From JAJRPT01 sp964465945 (GTDB taxonomy: Bacteria > Bacteroidota > Ignavibacteria > Kapaibacteriales > UBA2268): a stretch of DNA of 64,000 bases. This document shows positions 44,473-54,430 of this stretch, piece after piece; position 1 is the stretch's first letter; each line of letters begins with the position of its first letter. A program made the translations under genes and the position numbers. Under the pieces are notes generated by a model. That model was not told the DNA's origin, did no database searches, and saw only the letters and a list, made by a program, of their open reading frames with translations. The stretch lies in the NCBI GenBank assembly GCA_964465945.1, contig CAYXMM010000004.1:124001-188000 (forward strand), given 5' to 3'.

Positions 44473-44898
44473 TTATTCAGCTGATGCTTCTTCTTTTGGA
44501 GCATTTGCTGCGGCTTGTTCAGCTTTAATTTTATCTTCTTTTCTTTTCTTACGTAAAGTTGCTCTTCTGTCATAACGAGCTTTAGCAACTTGCTTGTGTT
44601 TATCAACTTCTGTATTGATTTCTTCTTCAGTTTTGCCTTTAAATTGCAATGCTCTTCTTAATAAAATACCTTCATAAGATAGTAAGTGTTGTACTCTGCT
44701 TGTTGGTTGCGCACCACAATTTAACCAGTGAATTGCTCTATCAGCTTCAAACTTCACATTACTTGGTTTAACATTAGGGTCATAAAAACCAACTCTTTCA
44801 ATATATCCACCATCTCTTTTAACTCTTACATCAACTGCAACGATGTCATAAACTGGGTTGTGGATTCTACCCTTTCTTCTTAATCTTAATTTTACCAT
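44473..44898 (-). CDS. rpsP: 30S ribosomal protein S16
   Basis: A 141-aa protein. The first 85 residues are classic S16 (VKLRLRRKGRIHNPVYDIVAVD, then GFYDPN and the WLNCGAQPT.RV segment). A C-terminal Lys/Glu/Ala-rich extension of about 50 residues, longer than in E. coli (82 aa), resembles that of other Bacteroidota. It follows ffh on the same strand after 39 bases, a common pairing (ffh-rpsP). Confidence 0.96.
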   Translation of the reverse strand: MVKLRLRRKGRIHNPVYDIVAVDVRVKRDGGYIERVGFYDPNVKPSNVKFEADRAIHWLNCGAQPTSRVQHLLSYEGILLRRALQFKGKTEEEINTEVDKHKQVAKARYDRRATLRKKRKEDKIKAEQAAANAPKEEASAE

Positions 44899-44937
44899 TG
44901 TAAAATACCTTAAATAATAAAAAAATTTATTTTTAAA

Positions 44938-46278
44938 TTAAAATCCCATACCTTTTGGGAGACCTAAACCACGCATAAAACGAGATTTTTTACCTGCATT
45001 TAGTCCTTTCATCATTTTCTTCATATCTTCAAATTGCTTTAATAATTTGTTAACATCTTGAATTTGAGTTCCTGAACCAAGTGCAATTCTTCTTCTACGT
45101 GACCCATTAATAATTTGAGGATTTTCTCTTTCTGCTTTTGTCATTGAAGTAATAATTGCTTCAACTTTTGAAAACGCTCTATCGTCCAAATTAATACCTT
45201 TCAGCTGCTTATCCATACCAGGTATCATTCCTATAAGCTCTTTAAGAGAACCCATTTTCTTGATTGTATTAAGTTGTTCTAAGAAATCATCGAAAGTAAA
45301 TTGATTTTTTCTAATTTTTTCTTCTAATTTTTGAGCTTCTGCTTTGTCAATTTGAGCTTCTGCTTTTTCAACAAGAGTAAGAATATCACCCATACCTAAA
45401 ATTCTTGAGGCAATACGTTCTGGGTGAAATGGTTCAAGATTTTCTGGTTTCTCACCAGTTCCAACAAATTTAATTGGTTTACCGATAACAGAAAGCACCG
45501 ATAAAGCAGCGCCACCTCTTGTATCTCCATCTAATTTTGTTAAAACAACACCAGTTAATTCTAATTTTTCGTGAAATGCTTTTGCAGTTGTAACAGCATC
45601 TTGTCCAATCATTGCATCACAGACAAAAAGTGTTTCAGTTGGCTTAACAGCATCGCTAATATTCTTAGCTTCTTCCATCATTTTTTCGTCAACTGTTGTT
45701 CTTCCAGCTGTATCGATGATTACAATATCTCGCCCAAACTTTTTTGCATAGGATATCGCATTTTGAGCAATGCTAATTGGGTTTTTGTTATCTTCTTCAG
45801 CAAATACAGGGACACCGACTAATTTTGCAACTTGTTTTAATTGTTCGATGGCGGCAGGACGATAAACGTCAGCAGCAACTACGATTGGTTGTCGACCTTT
45901 TTTTCTTAAATTCCGGGCTAACTTTCCACAGAAAGTTGTTTTCCCTGAACCTTGAAGCCCAGCTACCATAATAACAGTTGGAGGATTAGGAGAGAAAACT
46001 AAATCAGATTTTTTACTACCCATTAATTCTATTAACTCGTCATTAACAACTTTAACAATAACTTGATGGGGTTGTAACTTTCCTTTTACTTCAGTTCCAA
46101 CAGCTTTAACTTTAACATCTTCAATAAATTTCTTAACAACATTAAGGTTTACATCGGCTTCAAGCAATGCTTTTCTTATTTCTTGAAGAGCTTCCTCAAT
46201 GTTTTCATCTGTAATTTTATTTTGCCCTTTGAATTTCTTAAGGGCTAATTCTAATTTCTCTTGTAAACTTTCAAACAT
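44938..46278 (-). CDS. ffh: signal recognition particle protein Ffh
   Basis: A 446-aa SRP GTPase that binds signal peptides and 4.5S RNA. It has the N domain (1-95), the G domain with GLQGSGKTTFCGKLA (about 107-121), DVYRPAA, DTAGR and TKLDGD, and a Met-rich M domain with the RNA-binding GSRRRRIALGSG segment and C-terminal GLPKGMGF. A Bacteroidota-type promoter lies just upstream (46308-46339). rpsP follows. Confidence 0.97.
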   Translation of the reverse strand: MFESLQEKLELALKKFKGQNKITDENIEEALQEIRKALLEADVNLNVVKKFIEDVKVKAVGTEVKGKLQPHQVIVKVVNDELIELMGSKKSDLVFSPNPPTVIMVAGLQGSGKTTFCGKLARNLRKKGRQPIVVAADVYRPAAIEQLKQVAKLVGVPVFAEEDNKNPISIAQNAISYAKKFGRDIVIIDTAGRTTVDEKMMEEAKNISDAVKPTETLFVCDAMIGQDAVTTAKAFHEKLELTGVVLTKLDGDTRGGAALSVLSVIGKPIKFVGTGEKPENLEPFHPERIASRILGMGDILTLVEKAEAQIDKAEAQKLEEKIRKNQFTFDDFLEQLNTIKKMGSLKELIGMIPGMDKQLKGINLDDRAFSKVEAIITSMTKAERENPQIINGSRRRRIALGSGTQIQDVNKLLKQFEDMKKMMKGLNAGKKSRFMRGLGLPKGMGF

Positions 46279-46307
46279 ATTTTTTTGATTTGCATTTTAA
46301 AAGACAA

Positions 46308-46339
46308 CAAAATTAAATATATAATTGTAATTAAACAAA
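46308..46339 (-). promoter_or_regulatory. Bacteroidota-type promoter for ffh-rpsP
   Basis: Reading the minus strand, TTTG (complement of 46336-46339), a 20-base spacer, then TAATTTTG (complement of 46308-46315). This is the consensus TTTG-N20-TAnnTTTG, about 30 bases before the ffh ATG. Confidence 0.55.
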
Positions 46340-46387
46340 TTATTTTTTATTAAGTATATAAATACTATAAATTTATAATAAAAAAAG

Positions 46388-46427
46388 TGCGTCTATATGA
46401 TAAAAATATTATTTTCATATAGATGCA
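46388..46427 (-). terminator. terminator after prolyl oligopeptidase gene
   Basis: TGCGTCTATATGA (46388-46400) pairs with TCATATAGATGCA (46415-46427), with one G-T pair. On the minus strand a TTTTTTT run follows. It lies 26 bases past the stop of the S9 peptidase gene and before the ffh promoter. Confidence 0.8.
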
Positions 46428-46453
46428 ACTATTTTATTTTAAAAGAAATTAAA

Positions 46454-48544
46454 TCAATTATTTAGTAATTTCAAGAAAAAGGCATATTCTAAGGCAGTTT
46501 CTTTATATCTTTGATATCTACCTGATGCACCTCCATGACCTGCTTCCATTTGCATATATAAAAGTAATAAATTATTTTTATTTGTTCGGTATTCTCTTAA
46601 TTTAGCGACCCATTTAAGTGGCTCCCAATATTGCACTTGACTATCATGATAGCCGGTTGTGATAAGTAAGTTTGTATATGGTAATGCTCTAACATTATCG
46701 TAGGGTGAATATGACAGCATATAATTATAGTATTCTTCTATGTTTGGGTTCCCCCATTCATCATATTCACTTGTTGTTAGAGGAATTGTTTCGTCAAGCA
46801 TTGTAGTCATAACATCAACAAATGGGACTGCTGAAAGCATACCTTTAAACAATGTTGGTTCTTCATTTAAAACTGCACCCATAAGCAACCCACCGGCACT
46901 TCCACCAATAGCAAAAATCTTTTCAGAATTTGTATATTTCTTATTTATCAAATATTTAGCACAATCAATAAAATCATAAAATGTATTTTTTTTATTTAAT
47001 AACTTTCCATTTTCATACCATTGTCTCCCCATTTCTTCACCACCACGTATGTGGGCTAATGCATAAATAAAACCTCTATTTAACAAACTTAATCTATCAA
47101 AATTAAATGAAGGGTCAATAGTTATTCCATAACTTCCATAACCATATAGTATTAATGGGTTATCACCATTAAGTTTTAATCCCTTTTTATATACTAAAGA
47201 AATTGGAACTTGTACGCCATCTTGAGCTATTGCATAAATCCTATCAACTTGATAATCATTCTTATCAAACCCACCTAAAATTTCTTTCTCTTTAAGAAGT
47301 TTAATTTTTTTTGTTTTAATATTGTATTCTAAGGTTGACATTGGTGTTGACATAGATGAGTAAGAATATCTAATATTCTCTGAATTAAAAGTAGGATTTA
47401 TTCCTATTCCAGTAGAATATGCCTTGTCAGTAAAATGAATATATTCATCTTCGCCTGAATTGTAAATTATTCTTAATTTTACTAAGCCCTCGTTTCGCTC
47501 CTCAATAACAATAAAATCATTAAATAATTCAAAATCTTCAATTAAAGTATTCTCTCTGTGAGCTAAAAACTCGACCCAATTTTCTTTTTCTGTTTTATTT
47601 ACGCTGCATTTCATAATACGAAAATTTTGAGCATTCCAATTAGTTTTAATGTAAAACTCATCTCCTCTATGACTTACGCTGTACTCAATCCCTCTCTCCC
47701 TTTTATTAATAATTTTAGGCGAGGAATTTGGTTCATCTGTTTTGATATACATCACTTCGCTAGTTAATGTAGATTCGGAATTAATCCATATAAACTTATC
47801 ACTTTTTGAACGACCTATATATAAGTCAAAGGTCTCATCTTTTTCTTCGTAAATAAGTTCATCATTACTAACTTCAGTCCCTAAGATGTGTTTCATTACT
47901 TTGTATGTTCTCAAAGTTAGCGGGTCTTTTACTACATAATATAATGTTTTATTGTCATTAGCCCATATAGCGCCACCTGCTGTATTTTCAATTACTTCTG
48001 GAAATTCAATTCCTGTTTCTAAATTTATAAATTTAACCTTGTACTGACGTCTTGAAACGTCGTCAAAACCATAAGCCAAAAGTTTATTATTTGGTGAAAC
48101 TTGTAATCCACCCAAAGCAAAATATTTCTTACTTTCTGCAAGTGTATTTTGGTCAATCAAAACTTCTTCTTTGTTTTCCAAAGTTCCCTTTTTTCTAAAT
48201 GAAATCTGATACTCCTTGCCTTCCTCAAATCTACTATAGTACCAGTATCCATTATAAAAGTAAGGGACAGTTTCTTCTCTTTCTTTAATTCTACCAGTAA
48301 TTTCAGTAAATAATTCCTCTTGTAATGATTTTGAATCCTTCATTATTTCATTCGTGTAATTATTTTCCTCATCTATATACTTTAATACTGGTTCTGAATC
48401 TCTTTCATTCATCCAATAGTAGTTGTCAATTCGAGTATTATTAAATTCTTTATGAATATGCTCCTTTTTTGGTGCAATAGGTTCTTTAATTTGTGCCATT
48501 ATTTGAATATTGTTTATTAATAAAACGAAGATAAAGTAAATCAT
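46454..48544 (-). CDS. ptrB: S9 family prolyl oligopeptidase/oligopeptidase B
   Basis: A 696-aa serine peptidase. A hydrophobic N-terminus (1-16) may export it. The beta-propeller region spans about 75-420 (NYYWMNERDSEPVLKYI opens it). The catalytic domain shows YGYGSYGITIDPSF, the nucleophile motif GGSAGGLLMGAV, TGYHDSQVQYWEP with the catalytic Asp and the His in AGHGGASGRY. It is nearest in pattern to oligopeptidase B, which cleaves short peptides after basic residues; the precise specificity is inferred. Confidence 0.9.
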   Translation of the reverse strand: MIYFIFVLLINNIQIMAQIKEPIAPKKEHIHKEFNNTRIDNYYWMNERDSEPVLKYIDEENNYTNEIMKDSKSLQEELFTEITGRIKEREETVPYFYNGYWYYSRFEEGKEYQISFRKKGTLENKEEVLIDQNTLAESKKYFALGGLQVSPNNKLLAYGFDDVSRRQYKVKFINLETGIEFPEVIENTAGGAIWANDNKTLYYVVKDPLTLRTYKVMKHILGTEVSNDELIYEEKDETFDLYIGRSKSDKFIWINSESTLTSEVMYIKTDEPNSSPKIINKRERGIEYSVSHRGDEFYIKTNWNAQNFRIMKCSVNKTEKENWVEFLAHRENTLIEDFELFNDFIVIEERNEGLVKLRIIYNSGEDEYIHFTDKAYSTGIGINPTFNSENIRYSYSSMSTPMSTLEYNIKTKKIKLLKEKEILGGFDKNDYQVDRIYAIAQDGVQVPISLVYKKGLKLNGDNPLILYGYGSYGITIDPSFNFDRLSLLNRGFIYALAHIRGGEEMGRQWYENGKLLNKKNTFYDFIDCAKYLINKKYTNSEKIFAIGGSAGGLLMGAVLNEEPTLFKGMLSAVPFVDVMTTMLDETIPLTTSEYDEWGNPNIEEYYNYMLSYSPYDNVRALPYTNLLITTGYHDSQVQYWEPLKWVAKLREYRTNKNNLLLLYMQMEAGHGGASGRYQRYKETALEYAFFLKLLNN

Positions 48545-48655
48545 TTTTATCCTTTATTTAAAAAACAAAATTATGTAAAAAATAATAATTGAGTTCATAT
48601 TATTTAATCTAAAATATTTTTTGTAATTTATATTTTTAAAATTGAAAGAAATAAA

Positions 48656-49234
48656 ATGAAGTTATTATTTTCTATTATTTTTTTATTGTTGATTTCATCT
48701 TGTCGTGATAAGTATGACAACTATTCTTATACTAACGAGTATATTCCATTGCAAATTGGAAATGAGTGGCAGTTTACAATCAAGCAGTATGGATTAAATG
48801 TAGAGTTTGCGACTCTCAAAGTTACTGACAAAGTTAAAATTAATAATAAATTTTATTTCAAAATACTATTTGATGAAACAAACGTTGATGCAATTCCTAA
48901 GGAAATCTTAATTAGACAAGGAGAGGAGAATAGATATTATGAATATAAGGATGGGAAAGAGTATTTATATAGAAGTTTTAAAGATGGACTGATTAAGAAT
49001 GCAACATCTGACGGAGATAAATTAGTTTGCTATACAAGAAATGAAGACTTTTTGTCAGACATTGGCACATTTTACAAAATAAAATCAATTAATGTAGGTG
49101 AAGTTGAAACAGATGGTGGCTTCACAGAAGTTTACGCTGAAGGATATGGCTTAATCGAAAGAAGTTGGTTTGGTGGAAGCTGGAAGTTAAAATATTTAAA
49201 AGTAGGCAATTTGGTATTGGGAGTGAAACGCTAG
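48656..49234 (+). CDS. unknown lipoprotein
   Basis: A 192-aa protein with a lipoprotein signal (FLLLISSC, Cys16). The mature part is beta-rich, beginning EYIPLQIGNEWQFTI, a phrase that recurs in many exported Bacteroidota/Ignavibacteria proteins of unknown role, and ending LKYLKVGNLVLG. No catalytic motif is visible. It is a single gene between the divergent peptidase gene and photolyase, with 111 AT-rich bases upstream. Confidence 0.7.
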   Translation: MKLLFSIIFLLLISSCRDKYDNYSYTNEYIPLQIGNEWQFTIKQYGLNVEFATLKVTDKVKINNKFYFKILFDETNVDAIPKEILIRQGEENRYYEYKDGKEYLYRSFKDGLIKNATSDGDKLVCYTRNEDFLSDIGTFYKIKSINVGEVETDGGFTEVYAEGYGLIERSWFGGSWKLKYLKVGNLVLGVKR

Positions 49235-49359
49235 TTGTCTTTGCTTTATCCACTTTATGATTATTGAAATTTATTATAGTTTTAAATTTATAATTTTTCA
49301 TAATTTATGAAACTTTAAAATTTTACAAAATAGTATAAATCTAAAATAAAATATTATCA

Positions 49360-50661
49360 ATGAAAAAAAAAGTAACAATTTTTTGGTTTAGAAGAGATTT
49401 ACGATTAGAAGATAACGTAGGACTTTTCCATTCTCTTCAATCTAATTTTCCAGTTCTACCAATTTTTATTTTTGACACAAATATTTTGAAACAATTAAAT
49501 ACTAAAAAAGATAGACGAGTTCATTATATTCATCAAGCATTAACGAAAATTAACAAACAATTACAAAAAAATGGTGCAAGTTTAAATACTTTTTTTGGCA
49601 ATCCAGATGAAATTTTCAAAAATTTATATAATAAATTTGATATACAAACCATTTATTGCAACCATGATTACGAGCCTGAATCTATTAAACGTGATAATGA
49701 TATAAACAATTTTTTTAATTCAAAAAAAATACCATTTAAGACTTTTAAAGATCAAGTGATTTTTGAAAAAAATGAAATAGTTAAAAAAGATGGAAATCAT
49801 TATACTATTTATACATCTTATAAAAAAAAATGGTTGGAAAAATTAACTCATATTGATTACCAAATTTTTAAGTATAAATTAACAAATTTCGTCAAGCAAA
49901 AACCTGTCAATATACATACTCTAAATGAAATAGGTTTTGAAAATACTGATATGAAGTATAAAAAGCATAAATTAGATGCTAAAATTATAGACAATTATGA
50001 AAAATATCATGATTACCCTGCTAAGCAAATTACTTCAAATTTGGGAATTGCATTACGTTTTGGCACTATTAGCATTCGACATTGTGTTGCTTTTGCATTG
50101 CAACATAGCTTATGCTGGCTCTCCGAATTGATTTGGCGAGAATTTTTTATGCAAATTTTATATCATTATCCTTATGTTATTAATCAAGCATTTAAATCTA
50201 AATATGATTTCATTGAATGGAGAAATAACGAAATAGAATTTGAGCTTTGGTGTAATGGAAAAACTGGTTTTCCTCTGGTTGATGCAGGAATGCGCCAATT
50301 GAATGAAACTGGTTTTATGCACAATCGTGTAAGAATGGTTGCAGCTAGTTTTTTGTGCAAAGAACTACTTATTGACTGGAAATGGGGTGAGGCATATTTT
50401 GCACAAAAACTAAATGACTTTGAATTGTCGTCAAACAATGGTAATTGGCAATGGGTAGCAGGAACAGGGTGTGATTCAGTGCCATACTTCAGAATTTTCA
50501 ATCCATCAATCCAAATAGACCGATTTGACAAAGATTTAGAATATATTCGAAAATGGTTGCCAGAATTTGAAACTGAAAAATATATAAAACCTATTGTAAA
50601 TCATAATGAAGCTAGAGAAAGGGCTTTAAAAGTATATAATAAAATTGCAAAAGGAAAATAA
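49360..50661 (+). CDS. phrB: deoxyribodipyrimidine photolyase
   Basis: A 433-aa photolyase that repairs cyclobutane dimers with blue light. The N-terminal antenna domain opens TIFWFRRDLRLEDN. The FAD domain shows SNLGIALRFGTIS, LIWREFFMQIL, GKTGFPLVDAGMRQL, HNRVRMVAASFL and the WQWVAGTGCDSVPYFRIFNP segment. All conserved FAD-site motifs are intact. It is apparently a single-gene unit. Confidence 0.95.
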   Translation: MKKKVTIFWFRRDLRLEDNVGLFHSLQSNFPVLPIFIFDTNILKQLNTKKDRRVHYIHQALTKINKQLQKNGASLNTFFGNPDEIFKNLYNKFDIQTIYCNHDYEPESIKRDNDINNFFNSKKIPFKTFKDQVIFEKNEIVKKDGNHYTIYTSYKKKWLEKLTHIDYQIFKYKLTNFVKQKPVNIHTLNEIGFENTDMKYKKHKLDAKIIDNYEKYHDYPAKQITSNLGIALRFGTISIRHCVAFALQHSLCWLSELIWREFFMQILYHYPYVINQAFKSKYDFIEWRNNEIEFELWCNGKTGFPLVDAGMRQLNETGFMHNRVRMVAASFLCKELLIDWKWGEAYFAQKLNDFELSSNNGNWQWVAGTGCDSVPYFRIFNPSIQIDRFDKDLEYIRKWLPEFETEKYIKPIVNHNEARERALKVYNKIAKGK

Positions 50662-50716
50662 TTTTAACTTATATTCAAATGATTAAATATGTGTATGTCT
50701 GCTTATATACTCCCCC

Positions 50717-51103
50717 CTACCGCCTCCACTTTGGGATTTCAATTTTTGGGTTTTCTATGTAGATGAAATTGTTTAGTTCTATTATTTTAAATGTTTGGAG
50801 AGATCGTAACCCTTTTTTTGGATTTGTATTTACTCCGTCTTCCAGGTTGTAACTCCAGCCATGCATTGGGCATGTTATAATGCAGTTGTCAATAACAGCA
50901 TTATAAATCTCAGGTGCATGTTGATGTGGACAATGATTTTGAACGCAATAAAGTTTATCTTCTATTTTAAATATTGCTACTTCAAAGACTTCGTCAATAT
51001 CATCATACTGAATTTTTATTCCTTTTTTATTGTGTAGCTCTCTGCTTTCGCAGATTTTTAAATATTCTTTCCCATCTATAACTTCAATTGGAAATTTAAT
51101 CAT
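50717..51103 (-). CDS. Rieske [2Fe-2S] ferredoxin-like protein
   Basis: A 128-aa soluble protein with one Rieske domain. The cluster ligands are C-x-H in VQNHCPHQHAPEI and C-x2-H in CIITCPMHGWSYNL, and the GVNTNPKKGL segment matches the proline loop region. Rieske ferredoxins of this size pass electrons to oxygenases or reductases; the partner is not visible. It overlaps the upstream metallo-beta-lactamase gene by 8 bases, so the two are co-expressed. Confidence 0.9.
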   Translation of the reverse strand: MIKFPIEVIDGKEYLKICESRELHNKKGIKIQYDDIDEVFEVAIFKIEDKLYCVQNHCPHQHAPEIYNAVIDNCIITCPMHGWSYNLEDGVNTNPKKGLRSLQTFKIIELNNFIYIENPKIEIPKWRR

Positions 51104-51947
51104 TAATTTTAAATCTCTCTTTAATTTGAAATCCTTTTTTCGCTGGTTCTATTTTAGCTGCTTCTGTAAAAGCATCATGTTCAAAGAATATAGTCCAATT
51201 ATCTTCATAAGCAAGTGGTAAATATTTCTCTTTTTCTTGCAACACTGTTAGAGGAAAATTGTCATAACCCATAAAATATGGAGCTAAAATATGTGCTGAT
51301 GTAGGACATAAATCGGTGATATAGAGTAGTTTATTGTTTTCATCATAAATTTTAATCATTTGCATAGACTTTGTGTGTCCATCTATTGGTATTAAATCTA
51401 TACCTTTAAATAAGGTAGTATCACCTTCAATTAAGTTTAATTTTTTATTATTAAAAATAGGGATATAATTATCAGGAATAAACGATGCTCTATCTTTAAA
51501 TGTTGGATTTAGTGCCCATTTATATTGCTCCTCTTGAACATAGTATTCAGCATTTTGAAAAGTAGGTATAACTTCTCCATTTTCAATTTTTGTTGCCCCA
51601 CCAACATGGTCAAAATGCAAATGAGTTAAAATAACATCGGTAATATCATCTGCCTTTATATTATAAGCACTGAGAGCAAGTTCTACGCTTGATTTTGATT
51701 TATCAATATTATAAATATCGGCAAATTTGTCATCAATTTTATTTCCAATCCCAGTGTCTATCAGTATTTTTTTTTCATCACTTTCTAAATATAATAATCG
51801 GGTAGTCATTTCAATTCTATTTCTATCATCAGCTTGAATGTAAGTCTTTTCCCACATTGGTTTTGGAATTACTCCGAACATTGCACCTCCATCAAGGGAA
51901 AAACTTGTCATTTCAATAGATTTTATTTTATAGTTTCCAATTTTCAT
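51096..51947 (-). CDS. metallo-beta-lactamase fold hydrolase
   Basis: A 283-aa protein with the metal motif THLHFDHVGG (His109, His111, Asp113, His114) and later DGHTKSMQMI and an HDAF segment providing the remaining His ligands. LLIDTGIGN precedes the site. The pattern resembles quorum-lactonase/AttM-like or YflN-like hydrolases, but substrate is unknown. It overlaps the Rieske gene downstream. Confidence 0.88.
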   Translation of the reverse strand: MKIGNYKIKSIEMTSFSLDGGAMFGVIPKPMWEKTYIQADDRNRIEMTTRLLYLESDEKKILIDTGIGNKIDDKFADIYNIDKSKSSVELALSAYNIKADDITDVILTHLHFDHVGGATKIENGEVIPTFQNAEYYVQEEQYKWALNPTFKDRASFIPDNYIPIFNNKKLNLIEGDTTLFKGIDLIPIDGHTKSMQMIKIYDENNKLLYITDLCPTSAHILAPYFMGYDNFPLTVLQEKEKYLPLAYEDNWTIFFEHDAFTEAAKIEPAKKGFQIKERFKIND

Positions 51948-52075
51948 TTTTTCTTTAGTTTTTTATTAATTTTAAGTTAGTTTATTATAATTTGCAATCT
52001 TTTTCTGACAAATTTAACAAAATTGTTATAAACTTGTCTTGACATTTTTTTATTAACAATAAAAGGCATTATAAA

Positions 52076-53992
52076 TTGTTTTTATACATAATAGTTATCA
52101 TTAGTAGTATTTTCGCACAGAACAGCTCAGATAAAGAGTATAATATTAATCAAGAAGTTGTTATAACAGGTCAAAGAACTCCATATAATTCAAATAACAG
52201 TTTAATTTCATTAGAGATAATTGATTCAAAGGAAATTGAAAATTTAGGAATACAAAGTGTATCAGATATTTTGGAAATATCAAGCGGAATTGATGTAAGG
52301 AACAGAGGAAAAAGTGGAATGCAATCTGATATTTCACTTAGGGGCGGTTCTTTTAATCAAACACTTATTTTAGTTGATGGAATTCCAGTTAATGACCCAC
52401 AAACAGGTCATCACAATATGAACTTGACTATTACACCCGATATGATTGAAAGGATTGAAATAATTAAGTCTGGCTCATCGAAAAGTTTAGGGATTAATGC
52501 TTTCACTGGTGCAATAAACATAATTACAAAGAATATTAAAAGTAACAACATTATGTTAAATTTAGAAGGTGGAGATTTTAGATATAAAAATGCGGAAATA
52601 ACATTAAGCAATAAATTTAATAAATTTTCAAATTTGATTTCATTATCAACCAATTCTTCAAATGGTTTTAGACCAAATACAGACCATAATTATTTAAACA
52701 TTGCTTCTAAAAGTAATTATAATTTCAACTCTTTTAATAAGATTGCTCTAAATTTATCTTATTCCGATAGACAATTTGGTGCATTTAATTTTTACACACC
52801 AAGTTATCCTAATCAATACGGGCAAACAAAAACTTTAAATGCAAGTTTAATCGGAGAATTTGGCGATACTGTTCGTTTTTCACCGAGTGCATTTTATAGA
52901 ACAAACTACGATAGATTTGAGTTGTTTAGAGACTTTAAAAATGCGGCAAGTTGGTATTCAGACCATAACTACCACCTATCAACAATTATTGGTACTAATG
53001 GTAATTTAAGTTTTTCAAGCATAATTGGTAAAAGTTCAATAGGTTATGAAATAAGAAATGAAAATATACTCAGCACAGTTTTAGGCGAAAAATTAAGCAA
53101 TAATATATCAAACCCAATCGATACAACTAAATTTACAAAAGGGAAGAATAGATTAAACTCTACTATTTTTGTTAAAAATCAATATGAAAGCGATAATTTT
53201 TTATTGAATATTGGTTCATCATTTTTTCATAATACAGATTACGGAACTTATGTTAATCCTGGAATTGATTTAGGTTATAGAAATGAAAATTATAAGATTT
53301 ATACAAATTATAACAGAAGTATTAGAATCCCTACTTTTACTGAATTATATTATAGTGGTCCTACAAATATTGGTAACCCTGACTTAAAAGCCGAAATTTC
53401 TGATAATTTTGAAGTTGGTAGTACTTATAATAAAAATAAAATCCAATTTAATTTAAGTTTGTTTATGAGAAATGGAAGAAATCTCATTGATTGGAACAGG
53501 GAAAATGATTCATTGATTTGGAAAACAAATAACCTAACAAATATAATTTTCTATGGGATTGAATCTGCATTGTCTATAAATGATATATTTGAAAGTGCTA
53601 ATTTTACTCTGTCAAATATTAAATTGAGTGGAATATTTTTAAAGTCGGATAAAGAGAAGTCTAATGTTGATTCTTATTATGTTTTAGACCACTTGAATTA
53701 TAAATTAAATTTACTTTTAAACTTTAAAGTGCTAAATAGTATAAATGTACTATATGATATAAGTTTGCAAAAAAGAAATGGGGATTTCCAACAATTTACA
53801 AGTGGCGGATTTGTGTTATCTGAGTATAAGCAGATATTATTAAGTAATTTGAAAATAAATTATAATCTTAAAAGTTTTAATTTATACTTGAACATTACTA
53901 ACTTGTTTAATGAAAAATACTATGATATAGCAAATGTTCCTCTTGCTGGGAGATGGGCAAGTTTAGGTGTTAAGTATAATCTGAATTATTAA
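52076..53992 (+). CDS. TonB-dependent outer-membrane receptor
   Basis: A 638-aa receptor with a TTG start (AAAGG about 9 bases upstream, no in-frame ATG nearby) and a short signal peptide ending FAQ. The plug domain (about 30-150) contains VVITGQRTP, VSDILEISSGIDVR, SLRGGSFNQTLILVDGIPVND and SSKSLGINAFTGAINIIT. The rest is a 22-strand-type barrel ending WASLGVKYNLNY. BtuB/vitamin-uptake-like by overall size. No ligand-specific neighbour is seen, so the substrate is unknown. Confidence 0.92.
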   Translation: MFLYIIVIISSIFAQNSSDKEYNINQEVVITGQRTPYNSNNSLISLEIIDSKEIENLGIQSVSDILEISSGIDVRNRGKSGMQSDISLRGGSFNQTLILVDGIPVNDPQTGHHNMNLTITPDMIERIEIIKSGSSKSLGINAFTGAINIITKNIKSNNIMLNLEGGDFRYKNAEITLSNKFNKFSNLISLSTNSSNGFRPNTDHNYLNIASKSNYNFNSFNKIALNLSYSDRQFGAFNFYTPSYPNQYGQTKTLNASLIGEFGDTVRFSPSAFYRTNYDRFELFRDFKNAASWYSDHNYHLSTIIGTNGNLSFSSIIGKSSIGYEIRNENILSTVLGEKLSNNISNPIDTTKFTKGKNRLNSTIFVKNQYESDNFLLNIGSSFFHNTDYGTYVNPGIDLGYRNENYKIYTNYNRSIRIPTFTELYYSGPTNIGNPDLKAEISDNFEVGSTYNKNKIQFNLSLFMRNGRNLIDWNRENDSLIWKTNNLTNIIFYGIESALSINDIFESANFTLSNIKLSGIFLKSDKEKSNVDSYYVLDHLNYKLNLLLNFKVLNSINVLYDISLQKRNGDFQQFTSGGFVLSEYKQILLSNLKINYNLKSFNLYLNITNLFNEKYYDIANVPLAGRWASLGVKYNLNY

Positions 53993-54099
53993 CATCAATA
54001 TCAAATATTTTTTATTTTTTTTACAATAAAAATAAGAGTAAATACTCTTAACTAAAGTTAAAAGGAACAATTTTAATTTAGTTTATTGAAAGTAAATTA

Positions 54100-54261
54100 A
54101 TGAAAACTGATAAAAATCAAGAACAAGCAGAAGTACAAAATAAAAAACCAAATAAATATAATTTAATCAAAAAATTTGGACTTTGGGGCTTCATATTTTT
54201 CTTAGCAAAGGGTTTAGTTTGGTTAGGTTTATTTTTAGGAATTGGAAGTATTTTCGCGTAA
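54100..54261 (+). CDS. 53-aa single-helix membrane protein (unlisted small gene)
   Basis: A 53-codon frame from the ATG at 54100 to TAA at 54261. The first 25 residues are charged and Asn/Lys/Gln-rich (opening MKTDKNQEQAE). They are followed by one long hydrophobic segment FGLWGFIFFLAKGLVWLGLF and the end GIGSIFA. The FFLAKGLVWL phrase recalls short single-helix proteins found in many Gram-negative bacteria, role unknown. It lies alone in a 438-base gap between the TonB receptor and the OmpA-like gene; no strong ribosome site is seen. Confidence 0.55.
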   Translation: MKTDKNQEQAEVQNKKPNKYNLIKKFGLWGFIFFLAKGLVWLGLFLGIGSIFA

Positions 54262-54430
54262 AATTTTTAATATGCTTTTAAATTAGTAGTGGTTGATAAT
54301 ATATCAATTAAGTATTTTATTTTCTTTTTTTAGCAGAATTTTAAAATTCAATAAATATTTAAGTAAAATCATTTAATAGTTTCATATTTTTTTCATATTT
54401 TTGAACTTATTCTCAAAATTTGAATGATTA

